From the NCBI GenBank assembly GCA_031551885.1, contig JAVBMX010000050.1, positions 1 through 48,280 of the forward strand: 48,280 nt of DNA, read 5' to 3'. The notes under the pieces were generated by a model. That model searched no databases. It was not told the DNA's origin and saw only the letters and a list, made by a program, of their open reading frames with translations. This document shows positions 26,514 to 34,467 of this stretch, piece after piece (the first letter of the stretch is position 1; every line of letters starts with the position of its first letter). A program made the position numbers and the translations under genes. Source of the stretch: Frigididesulfovibrio sp031551885. GTDB taxonomy: Bacteria; Desulfobacterota; Desulfovibrionia; Desulfovibrionales; Desulfovibrionaceae.

Positions 26514-28406
26514 ATGAAAAAAACACGCACGCCCGAAGAACGGAGTATCTGGGAAGATGCCCGCGCCATGCTCAAAAAAGCCGAGGCAGAAGGCATAAGC
26601 ACCGCCTGGGATCGTTTGGAAGAACAGACGCCGCACTGTACGTTCTGCGAACTCGGAACAACCTGTAAAAATTGCGCCATGGGTCCCTGCCGTATTGCCG
26701 ATCGCAAGGACGGCAAAATGAAACGTGGCGTCTGCGGCGCCGACGCGGACGTGATCGTGGCCCGCAATTTCGCCCGCTTCATCACCGGCGGTTCCGCCGG
26801 ACACTCCGACCACGGTCGCGACCTGGTGGAAGTGCTTGAAGCCGTGGCGATGGATCAGGCCCCCGGCTACAGCGTGCGCGACGAAGCCAAGCTGCGCCGC
26901 ATCTCCGCCGAACTCGGTTTGGACGGAGCCGAGAGCGCGCCGGTCAACGCCTTGGCCGGGGCCCTGTCACACGCCTTTTTCGACGACTTCGGCAGCCGGA
27001 AAAAGTCCCTGTCGTTCGTCGACACCCGCGTGCCGCTCAAGCGTCGCCAACTGTGGGACGACCTGCGCCTGACCCCGCGCGGCATCGACCGCGAAATCGC
27101 CGAAACCATGCACCGCACCCACATGGGCTGCGACAACGACCCGGTGAGCCTGCTCGTGCAGGCCGCCCGCACGGCCCTGGGCGACGGCTGGGGCGGCTCG
27201 ATGATCGGCACCGAGGTCTCCGACATCCTCTTCGGCACGCCCAAGCCCGCGCGCTCTGAAGTCAACCTCGGGGTGCTCAAGGCGGATCAGGTCAACATCC
27301 TAGTCCACGGGCACAACCCCGTGGTTTCCGAAATGATCCTGGCCGCGACCCGTGAGCCGGAAATGATCGCCAAAGCCAAAGCGCTCGGAGCCACCGGCAT
27401 CAACCTGGGCGGCCTTTGCTGCACAGGCAACGAACTGCTCATGCGCCAAGGCATCCCCATGGTCGGCAACCACATGATGACCGAGCTGACCATCATCACC
27501 GGCGCGGTGGAAGCCATTGTGGCCGATTACCAATGTATCATGCCCTCCCTGGTCATGGTATCCGAATGTTACCATACCCGGTTCATCACCACCTCTCCCA
27601 AAGGGCGTTTTGTCGGGGCCACCCATGTCGAAGTCACGCCGCAAAACGCCCGCGAAACCTGCCGCGCCATCGTGAACATGGGCGTGGAAGCCTTTGCCAA
27701 GCGTGACCCGAACCGGGTGAACATTCCCGTTGCCCCCGTGCCGCTCATGACCGGGTTTTCCAACGAAGCCATCCTTGAAGTCCTGGGCGGCACACCCACT
27801 CCCCTCATCGACGCGATCAAGGCCGGGGCAGTGCGCGGGGCCGTGGGCGTGGTGGGCTGCAACAACCCGAAAATCCAGCAGGACTCCGCCAACACTCGCC
27901 TGGCCGAAGAACTGATCCGCCGCGATCTCCTGGTCCTGGCCACCGGCTGCGTCACCTCGGCCATGGGCAAGGCCGGGCTGCTCGTGCCGGAAGCCGCCGA
28001 CCGCGCCGGTCCCGGCCTGGCCTCGGTTTGTCGTGCCTTGGGCATTCCGCCGGTGCTCCATGTGGGCAGTTGCGTGGACAATTCCCGCATCATACAGCTC
28101 TGCGCCCTGCTGGCCAACGCTCTGAGCGTGGACATCGCGGATCTGCCCGTGGCCGCTTCGTCGCCCGAATGGTACTCGGAAAAGGCCGCCGCCATCGGGT
28201 TGTACGCCGTGGCCTCGGGCATTCCCGTGCACCTGGGACACCCGCCGCACATCCTGGGCAGCCCCCTGGTCACGGACATAGCCCTGAACGGCCTGAACGC
28301 CGTGGTCGGAGCCTCGTTCATGGTAGAAGCCGACCCGGTCAAAGCCGCGGAACTCATCGACGCCCGCATCGCCGAACGGAGGCAGAAGCTGGGATTAAGC
28401 AGATAA
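26514..28406 (+). CDS. cooS: Ni-Fe carbon monoxide dehydrogenase catalytic subunit
   Basis: The ATG at 26514 (AGGGAGG upstream) gives 630 residues, normal for CooS. The enzyme interconverts CO and CO2 at a Ni-Fe-S C-cluster. The N-terminus shows C42-x-x-C45 followed by C51-x-x-C54-x4-C59 and C74. The first pair fits the short-spaced D-cluster described for D. vulgaris CODH ([2Fe-2S]) rather than the wide spacing of other CODHs, and the second set is the B-cluster. Probable C-cluster ligands are present: His in VHGHNP (265/267), C302/C303, C341, C449, C479 (ATGCVTSAMGKAG) and C520 (HVGSCVDNS). Neither the nickel chaperone cooC nor the ferredoxin cooF is adjacent. A palindromic repeat follows the stop. 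Confidence 0.97.
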   Translation: MKKTRTPEERSIWEDARAMLKKAEAEGISTAWDRLEEQTPHCTFCELGTTCKNCAMGPCRIADRKDGKMKRGVCGADADVIVARNFARFITGGSAGHSDHGRDLVEVLEAVAMDQAPGYSVRDEAKLRRISAELGLDGAESAPVNALAGALSHAFFDDFGSRKKSLSFVDTRVPLKRRQLWDDLRLTPRGIDREIAETMHRTHMGCDNDPVSLLVQAARTALGDGWGGSMIGTEVSDILFGTPKPARSEVNLGVLKADQVNILVHGHNPVVSEMILAATREPEMIAKAKALGATGINLGGLCCTGNELLMRQGIPMVGNHMMTELTIITGAVEAIVADYQCIMPSLVMVSECYHTRFITTSPKGRFVGATHVEVTPQNARETCRAIVNMGVEAFAKRDPNRVNIPVAPVPLMTGFSNEAILEVLGGTPTPLIDAIKAGAVRGAVGVVGCNNPKIQQDSANTRLAEELIRRDLLVLATGCVTSAMGKAGLLVPEAADRAGPGLASVCRALGIPPVLHVGSCVDNSRIIQLCALLANALSVDIADLPVAASSPEWYSEKAAAIGLYAVASGIPVHLGHPPHILGSPLVTDIALNGLNAVVGASFMVEADPVKAAELIDARIAERRQKLGLSR

Positions 28407-28412
28407 AATCTT

Positions 28413-28437
28413 TCTGGGGGAAATGATTTCCCCCAGA
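28413..28437. repeat. Intergenic palindrome, copy 1 (GGGGGAAATGATTTCCCCC)
   Basis: TCTGGGGGAAAT-G-ATTTCCCCCAGA is a perfect 12-bp inverted repeat about one central base, starting 6 bp after the cooS stop. Its 19-bp core recurs at 42636 and 43542. It may serve as a terminator or RNA-stabilising hairpin for cooS. Confidence 0.9.
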
Positions 28438-28448
28438 CCCCCTCATGT

Positions 28449-28482
28449 GTCGGCCGGTCCGCGCAGGCGCGAACCGGCCGAC
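28449..28482. terminator. Hairpin downstream of cooS
   Basis: GTCGGCCGGT (28449-28458) pairs perfectly with ACCGGCCGAC (28473-28482), with further GCGC/GCGC pairing possible in the loop. It lacks a T tract. With the preceding palindrome it forms a two-hairpin 3' end for cooS. Confidence 0.55.
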
Positions 28483-28585
28483 AATGGGGAATCAGGAGCA
28501 TCATGCTTCCGATAAAAGGTGGGGATCATTCCGCCCCGGTCCTTTCACCCTTGTTTGGACTGGAGTTCTGATGTAAAGGGGGAGT

Positions 28586-29545
28586 ATGAACTCCCGCTCT
28601 GCTGTCGATCTGGCCCTCAACGTCTTTGCCAAGCCGCTCCAGACGTCGCTCTCGATTCTGTCGCTGTTGCGGCATTCCGGGCAATATATCGACACCATCT
28701 ACCTGCAGTTCGAGCCCTACGGCTCGGCCTTCGACACGGCCTCGCCCTATGTCGTCGCCGAATATCTGGGGGAACAAGCCCGCATTTACCAACCCAAGTA
28801 TTGGTTCGAACTTAAAGCCGCCGACCCGGCCCGCTATAACGATCCGGAATACCGCCTGTCGGTCCGCTACCAGCATGCCTTTGAGAACAGCGACAAGCGT
28901 TACCTGCTGACCATCCATAATGATGTGCTGGTCATGAAGGACATCGTCGGAGCCATGCTGGAGCACATTGACGGGCACTTCGCCGTCGGCCAAATCGGCC
29001 AGTGCTGGAACTGCCCCGCCGCGAACGCCGAAGCCGTGGCCGCCGCCCTGCCCGGCCGCGCTCCCTGCACGCCGGAAGCCTATGCCGGCTTTTCCCTCAC
29101 CCCGGACGAGCTCACCCGCCTCTACCGCATCGCGGCCGAACGCGGCGTCTTTGTACGTCCCTACCCGGAAGGCTGGACGCCCTACTATGCCGAAAACGGT
29201 TGGCCCCTGCCCGAATGCCGGGTCAGCGAATGGGCTTGCCTGACGGACCTCTCCCTGACCCGCCCCCTGACCGTTCCCAACGGCCCCGTTCCGCCGTTCG
29301 GGGCTTTCGAACCCTGTGGCCCCATCTGCCTGGATACGGCCGTGGGCTGGTTCCGCGAGCTCAACCGCCGGGGTCTGCGCGCCAAGCACCTGGATATCGC
29401 ACCCTACCTGAAACACTGGGTGGGCAACGGTAAAATGACTCGGGCCAAATATCTCAAAGCCGAGGACAACGCCCGCCGTATTCTGGAACGCTCCTTTCCG
29501 GACTTCGTCTCCTGGTGCAAGAACCGCAAGAACGGGATGTTTTAA
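28586..29545 (+). CDS. Glycosyltransferase-like protein (GT-A type suspected)
   Basis: The 319-residue product starts at ATG after GGGGGAG. It begins with a segment like glycosyltransferase N-termini (SLSILSLLRHSGQYIDTIYLQFEPYG) and has TIHNDVLVMKDIVGAMLEHID, which resembles the metal and sugar-nucleotide site region of GT-A enzymes ('HND' in place of DxD). There is no signal peptide or membrane helix. Cysteines are numerous and paired in the middle (QCWNC, PECRVSEWAC, EPCGPIC). It is 179 bp downstream of cooS but separated by hairpins, so it is probably a separate unit. The acceptor and sugar are unknown, and assignment rests on motif impression only. Confidence 0.7.
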   Translation: MNSRSAVDLALNVFAKPLQTSLSILSLLRHSGQYIDTIYLQFEPYGSAFDTASPYVVAEYLGEQARIYQPKYWFELKAADPARYNDPEYRLSVRYQHAFENSDKRYLLTIHNDVLVMKDIVGAMLEHIDGHFAVGQIGQCWNCPAANAEAVAAALPGRAPCTPEAYAGFSLTPDELTRLYRIAAERGVFVRPYPEGWTPYYAENGWPLPECRVSEWACLTDLSLTRPLTVPNGPVPPFGAFEPCGPICLDTAVGWFRELNRRGLRAKHLDIAPYLKHWVGNGKMTRAKYLKAEDNARRILERSFPDFVSWCKNRKNGMF

Positions 29546-30095
29546 CCGCCGCTCTTCCCACCTACTTCTCTTCGGTCAAAAACGATCGCGCGACCTTCCG
29601 TCCGGAGCCGGATTCCGGCGCATCCATCCGTTTTTTCGCCCTCCAGCAGGCGGTTGCCCACTCTTCTCCGCCTGTCACACAGCTACAGCCGACCACACCA
29701 CAACGATCCACCGAAATCCTCAAAGCTCTTGCTTCATTGCGAGAGTGTCAATGGCCTTTGCAGGGCGTGAAGGGAGACCCCACAGACGGCGACGCCGTCG
29801 AGGAGGCTCCCGCAGCCCGAAGCGGCTCCCCCGGCCAAGCGCCGGAGAGCCGCGAAGGGTTCAGCCCTGCCGGCCAAGATGTTCCATGGGGTTCCAAGGG
29901 GCTTTGCCCCGTGGTGCGAGGGGGGTCCAGGGGGGCCGCCGCATAGCGGCCCCTCCTGGCCAAGCGGAGCGGACAAGGTAAAATTGAAAGAAAAAGAAGC
30001 TTCGGTTGCACAACCGGAAACAGACCACGGGGCTTTTTTTCAACGCCTCGAAGAGCATAAGCCGCCGCCAATCGACAGACATCCTCTCCTCCCAA
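29546..30095. other. 550-bp gene-free region with GC-rich hairpins
   Basis: No credible gene is present. It holds GACGGC-GAC-GCCGTC near 29787, a CCAAGGGGC-TTT-GCCCCGTGG hairpin (29894-29914) and a larger stem at 29927-29959 (CCAGGGGGGCCGC against GCGGCCCCTCCTGG). The style resembles the dispersed GC-rich 3'-end elements common between genes in this bacterial group. It separates convergent genes. Confidence 0.55.
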
Positions 30096-32690
30096 CTATG
30101 CGGCAGCCGCCGCCTCCACAGCCCTCTCCGCCTCTCCCTTCGCCTTACGCCGCTGCGTCAAAAACACCAGAGCGAAGCAGACCAGACCGGGAATGCTGAA
30201 CAGGAACTTGGGGGGACGGTTCTCGGCCGGAAGGAGCATCCCTTCGACAGTGTGGTCGTCGGCGATGTCCAGACCGAGCTTTTCCGCCCGGCCGTTGGGC
30301 ACGATATCGGACACAACCAAGGCGTCCCCTTGCTTTTCCAGGGTCAGCCCGGCCGCATACAGGCGGTCTTCAGCGGACCCCGTACCGGCGGGCAAGGCCA
30401 GAGTACGTTCTTTGGTTTCGCCGTCGGCCGTTGTGCGCACCTTCAGGCGCATGACGCCGTCCGCAGGCAAAGCCTCGATGGTTTGCTCCAGTTGCGCCGC
30501 GGGCACCTCGGTGAAAGGCGGGAAAAGATAATTTTGCGCTATGCCCGGCCGGAACAGAAATACCATGCTGACCAGCAGCAAAGCGACCTCCCACCAGCGG
30601 GCTTTGGTAAACATAAAGCGTTGGGTGGCCGAAGCGAAGGCCATACAGGCCAGGGCAGCGGTGACGACAACCCAAATCAGGTGCGGCACCGATTCAATGT
30701 TGATCAGCAAAATTTCCGGGTTGAACAAAAATACGAACGGCAAAACAGCCGTGCGCATCTCATAGATGAACCCTTGGACGCCTGTCCGGAAAGGGTCGCC
30801 CCCGGATATGCCCGCCGCCGCGAAGGCGGCCAGGGCCACCGGCGGCGTGGCGTCGGCCATCACGCCGAAGTAGAGACAGAACAGGTGCACCGCCACCAGG
30901 GGCACGGCCAAACCGTGCGCGGCGCTCAGGTTGTAGATGACCGGAGCCAACAGGGTGGAGACGATGATGTAGTTGGCCGTGGTCGGCAGGCCCATGCCCA
31001 GAAGAATCGACAACAGGGCGGTCATGAGCAGCACCACAACCAGCGAGCCCATGGAAACGGCCTCCACCACGGCGGCCAGCGCCTGCCCCACGCCGGTCAG
31101 GCTTACCGCGCCCACGACGATGCCGGCACTGGCCGTGGCCAGGCCGATGCCCACCATGTTCCGGCCGCCGGTGGTCAGGCCTTCGAGCAGCAGGCCAAAG
31201 GCTTTGCGCACGGCCGGTCCGACCGGCTGCTTGCGCAGGAACGCCACAATGGGCTTATGCGTGAGCAGGATGCCGATCATGAACACGCAGGCGTAAAAGG
31301 CCGCCAAACCGGGCGACATCTCGAAAATCATCAGACACCAGACCAGCACCGCGATGGGAATAAGAAAGTGCAGGCCGGAAACCAAAATCGGGCGCACGGA
31401 CGGCAGACGCATGAGGGCGTCATTGTCGGTGTGCTTGGGCAAATCCGGCTGCCGGGCGGCAATCATCAGCAAGGCAAGATAGCTGATGAGCAGCAGCAGG
31501 CCGAAGACCATCCAGGCCGCGTCGCCGAACACGGCCGGAATCCAGGCCGTCAGGTAGTGAATGGCCCCGATGATCACCACCAGCAGCGAGGCGGTCAGGC
31601 CCCAGCCGAGCAGGCGCGCCTTCAGGGGGGTGGTGCGTTCCAGGCCTTTCATGCCGAGCTTGCAGGCTTCCAGGTGCACGATATACAGCAGCGAGCCGTA
31701 AGCCAGAAGCGCCGGCAAAAAGGCGTGCTTGATCAATTCGGAATACGGCATGTTGATGTATTCGACCATCAAAAAAGCGGCCGCGCCCATGACCGGCGGC
31801 ATGATCTGCCCGTTGGAGCCGGCCGCGACTTCCACGGCTCCGGCTTTTTCCGCCGAGAAGCCGACTTTTTTCATCAGCATGATCGTCACCGGGCCGCAGG
31901 TCAGCACGTTGGCGATGGATGAGCCGGAAATAAGGCCGTGCAGGCCGGAAGCCACCACCGCCGCCTTGGCCGGGCCGCCGCGCAAATGCCCGAGTAACGC
32001 GAAAGACAACGAGGTCAGGTAATCGCCCGCGCCGGCGCGTTCCAGCAAGGCCCCGAACAAAACGTACAGAAAGACGAAACTGGTGGAAACGCCCAAGGGC
32101 ACGCCGAAAACGCCTTCGGAGGTGAGCCAGAACTGCGAGGCCGCGCGGGAAAGGGACGCGCCCCGGTGGGCGATGAGGTCCGGCATGTAGGGACCCGCGA
32201 AGACATAGGCGAGGAACACGCAGGCCACGATGGTCATGGGCAGCCCCATGACCCGGCGGGTGGCTTCCAAAAGCAGCAACACGCCCACGCAGGCCACGAC
32301 GATGTCTTCGGTCGTGGGAATGCCCGCCCGGGTGACCAGAGAATCCTGGAACAAATACAGGTAGGCCGAGCAAAAGGCCGCGCCGAGGGCCAGAATCCAG
32401 TCGTAAAAAGGAACCGGGTCACGGCTTTTGCGGCGCAGAATCGGGAAGCCGACATACGCGAGGAATACGGCAAAAGAGAGGTGGATGCAGCGCGTGGCGG
32501 TATCGTTGAACACCCCTATGCCCAGGTTGTACGGGATGGGTGAAACGATCCACAGTTGAAACAAGGACCACACAAGCGGCACAACCAGGCAGACCGCCCG
32601 GGGAAACCCCTTCAGTCTGGTCCGGCCGGTTTCTTTTTCCCGCACTTCCTCCAGCAGCTTTTTGTTGCCTTGTTCTGCAGCCGGCGTCAT
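30096..32690 (-). CDS. TRAP transporter fused permease (4TM-12TM), TAXI type, with DUF3394-like C-terminus
   Basis: The 864-residue membrane protein starts at ATG after AAGGAGGTTGC. Four N-terminal helices correspond to the small DctQ-like subunit. The following twelve-helix DctM-like part shows SGSSIANVLTCGPVTI, GSNGQIMPPVMGAAAF and GMGLPTTANYIIVSTL, as in fused TRAP permeases. A C-terminal soluble part (about residues 670-830), with VPNGRAEKLGLDIADD, fits DUF3394 and resembles a PDZ-like fold. Driven by an ion gradient, it would import the ligand delivered by the TAXI binding protein encoded upstream. Substrates of TAXI systems are mostly organic acids such as glutamate or 2-oxoglutarate; none can be assigned here. 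Confidence 0.95.
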   Translation of the reverse strand: MTPAAEQGNKKLLEEVREKETGRTRLKGFPRAVCLVVPLVWSLFQLWIVSPIPYNLGIGVFNDTATRCIHLSFAVFLAYVGFPILRRKSRDPVPFYDWILALGAAFCSAYLYLFQDSLVTRAGIPTTEDIVVACVGVLLLLEATRRVMGLPMTIVACVFLAYVFAGPYMPDLIAHRGASLSRAASQFWLTSEGVFGVPLGVSTSFVFLYVLFGALLERAGAGDYLTSLSFALLGHLRGGPAKAAVVASGLHGLISGSSIANVLTCGPVTIMLMKKVGFSAEKAGAVEVAAGSNGQIMPPVMGAAAFLMVEYINMPYSELIKHAFLPALLAYGSLLYIVHLEACKLGMKGLERTTPLKARLLGWGLTASLLVVIIGAIHYLTAWIPAVFGDAAWMVFGLLLLISYLALLMIAARQPDLPKHTDNDALMRLPSVRPILVSGLHFLIPIAVLVWCLMIFEMSPGLAAFYACVFMIGILLTHKPIVAFLRKQPVGPAVRKAFGLLLEGLTTGGRNMVGIGLATASAGIVVGAVSLTGVGQALAAVVEAVSMGSLVVVLLMTALLSILLGMGLPTTANYIIVSTLLAPVIYNLSAAHGLAVPLVAVHLFCLYFGVMADATPPVALAAFAAAGISGGDPFRTGVQGFIYEMRTAVLPFVFLFNPEILLINIESVPHLIWVVVTAALACMAFASATQRFMFTKARWWEVALLLVSMVFLFRPGIAQNYLFPPFTEVPAAQLEQTIEALPADGVMRLKVRTTADGETKERTLALPAGTGSAEDRLYAAGLTLEKQGDALVVSDIVPNGRAEKLGLDIADDHTVEGMLLPAENRPPKFLFSIPGLVCFALVFLTQRRKAKGEAERAVEAAAAA

Positions 32691-32735
32691 GCAACCTCCT
32701 TCTTCTTTCCTTATAATGCGCGTGAACGTCTTGCG

Positions 32736-32772
32736 AAAAAGCCCGCCCCGAAGGAATTCTTTCGGGGCGGGA
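32736..32772 (-). terminator. Terminator/attenuator between TAXI protein and permease genes
   Basis: On the minus strand CCCGCCCCGAAAG pairs with CTTCGGGGCGGG around AATTC and is followed by a CTTTTT tract. It lies 15 bp after the binding-protein stop and 46 bp before the permease start. Such a partial terminator would keep binding protein in excess of permease. Confidence 0.85.
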
Positions 32773-32786
32773 ACGGCTCCGGGTGG

Positions 32787-33782
32787 TTATTGCATCAGCC
32801 CGGCTTCTTTAAAGTAGCGAATCGCACCGGGGTGAAAGGGCGCGGTGTTGCCGAGGAGCATTTCTTGCGGGGTGAGGGTTTCCAGGGCCGGGTGGAGCTT
32901 TTTGAACTCATCCAGGTTGGAGAACACCGCTTTGGTAATCTCATACGCGGTTTCGTCCGACATGTCGGAGGAAGCCAGCAGGCAGGCGCGCGGCCCAAAG
33001 GTCTTCACTTCGTCGGGCGTGCCGGTGTACATGCCGCCCGGAATGGTCGCGGGCGGATAGAAGGGGTACTTCTTCATGAAGCCCTCCACTTCCGGGCCGC
33101 TCACGTTGACCACATGCGATTTGCAGGTGGTGGCCGCTTCCTTGATCGAGCCGTTCGGATGGCCGACCACATAGATGTAGGCGTCAATCTTATTGTCGCA
33201 CAAAGCTCCGGCCATCTCGGCCGGTTTCAGATCCGTGGCCAGTTTGAAGCTTTCCGGGGTAAAACCGAATTCCTTCATCAGCAGTTCCATGGTGCTGCGG
33301 TTGCCCGAACCGGGGTCGCCGAGGTTGACCCGTTTTCCGGCCAGATCCTTAAAGCTGTTGATGTTCGCATCTTCGCGGGCAACCAGGGTGAAGGCTTCCG
33401 CGTGCAGGGAGAACAAGGCGCGCAGCTTGGTGTCCGGCCCGGCCTTGACGAACTGATCCGCGCCCTCACCTTTGTAGGCGTAGTATTGCGTGTCGCTCTG
33501 CACGATGCCCATGGTGAGGTCGCCCGAGCGAATGGCGTTGACGTTGAACACAGAAGCGCCGGTCGACTCCACCGTGCAGCGGATGCCGTGCTCTTTGCGG
33601 CTTTTGTTCACCAGGCGGCAGATGGCCCCGCCCACAGGATAGTACACGCCGGTGATACCGCCGGTGCCGATGGTCACAAATTCATCGGCCGCCGAGGCGG
33701 GCGCGGCGGAAAACACGGGCAGGGCAAACACGGAGACAAGACCAAGCACCAGGGCTCGTCCAAGGAACGAAACTCCCTTCAT
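32787..33782 (-). CDS. TAXI family TRAP transporter solute-binding protein
   Basis: The ATG at 33782 (AAGGAG upstream) gives 331 residues with a clear signal peptide (MKGVSFLGRALVLGLVSVF..., cut after PASA). The mature start FVTIGTGGITGVYYPVGGAIC is the TAXI signature (glycine-rich loop with YYPVGG), and KRVNLGDPGSGNRST is the second ligand-side motif. It binds the substrate in the periplasm and hands it to the fused permease encoded 97 bp downstream. The upstream in-frame start would put extra residues before the signal peptide and has no ribosome site, so it is rejected. Confidence 0.96.
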   Translation of the reverse strand: MKGVSFLGRALVLGLVSVFALPVFSAAPASAADEFVTIGTGGITGVYYPVGGAICRLVNKSRKEHGIRCTVESTGASVFNVNAIRSGDLTMGIVQSDTQYYAYKGEGADQFVKAGPDTKLRALFSLHAEAFTLVAREDANINSFKDLAGKRVNLGDPGSGNRSTMELLMKEFGFTPESFKLATDLKPAEMAGALCDNKIDAYIYVVGHPNGSIKEAATTCKSHVVNVSGPEVEGFMKKYPFYPPATIPGGMYTGTPDEVKTFGPRACLLASSDMSDETAYEITKAVFSNLDEFKKLHPALETLTPQEMLLGNTAPFHPGAIRYFKEAGLMQ

Positions 33783-33990
33783 GGGGCACTCCTTTGCATG
33801 GGTGGTGGGTGGCATGACGCGGCCGACCAGCCGCGTAAAGAAAAAGTGTAGTCTAAAAAGCGATGATGCTCAAGGTGTCGGCCAAAGCCCCGGCCGCGAA
33901 CGCGGCGCATCGATCTTCCTGTTGCCGATATACCTTTGTGATAGAAGCCTTCCCTTCTTCGCGCTTTTCAAGCCGGAGCGCCTTCGCAGT

Positions 33991-34401
33991 TTATCCGATC
34001 AGCACCCCGCCGGTGAAACATCCCAGTGAGAAAACGGCCGCGACCAACAGATGCAAACAGAGCCGCCGCGTACCGGCCAGACGATCGGCGATGTCCCGCG
34101 CCCGGGGCGGACGGCCGAGAACCCTCGCCAGGGTCGCATCCAAAACAGCCTCGCTCGTCCGCCCGGCGGCCAGATCCGCGAACAGCCGCGCATCCAGACG
34201 CAGACGCAGGCACAGCCACAGGCCATACGCGGCCAAAAGCAGACCGGCCAGAAAACAGCTTTTTGCCGCAAGCCCGGAATTCAGAAGCGCCCCGCTCCCC
34301 TGCAGCACAATCAAAGGAACGAACAACAGGCTCAACCCGGCCGTGCCGCGCAGCATCGCGCCGACAATGCGCCCGGCTTCGGGGGGAAGATCGTCGGCCA
34401 T
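33991..34401 (-). CDS. Small membrane protein, last gene of the ynb-like lipid operon
   Basis: I chose the ATG at 34401 because CGGAGGGA lies upstream; it gives 136 residues. Two or three hydrophobic segments are visible (GTAGLSLLFVPLIVLQGSGALL, CFLAGLLLAAYGLWLCL, LLVAAVFSLGCFTGGVLIG) with a charged, Arg-rich stretch between them. No family is recognised. It follows the PAP2-phosphatase gene by 66 bp in the same direction and is probably part of that operon. A membrane partner of the lipid enzymes is possible, but nothing in the sequence shows a function. Confidence 0.65.
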   Translation of the reverse strand: MADDLPPEAGRIVGAMLRGTAGLSLLFVPLIVLQGSGALLNSGLAAKSCFLAGLLLAAYGLWLCLRLRLDARLFADLAAGRTSEAVLDATLARVLGRPPRARDIADRLAGTRRLCLHLLVAAVFSLGCFTGGVLIG

Positions 34402-34467
34402 GGGGAATCCCTCCGGTTGCCCGGATTTCACGGGGTTATGGAATCGTGTTGCCGCGACGCGAAAGAC

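Noticed and set aside
28413..28437. Palindrome after cooS considered as a regulator operator (FNR/CooA type)
   Set aside because: It lies downstream of the gene and recurs after unrelated genes, and its half-site does not match the CRP/FNR pattern.
29515..29946. 143-codon plus-strand frame after the glycosyltransferase-like gene
   Set aside because: It starts inside the previous gene, runs through hairpin-rich intergenic DNA and has no ribosome site or family similarity.
30006..31922. 638-codon plus-strand frame opposite the TRAP permease
   Set aside because: It is His/Gln/Gly/Arg-rich antisense of a clear membrane protein gene.
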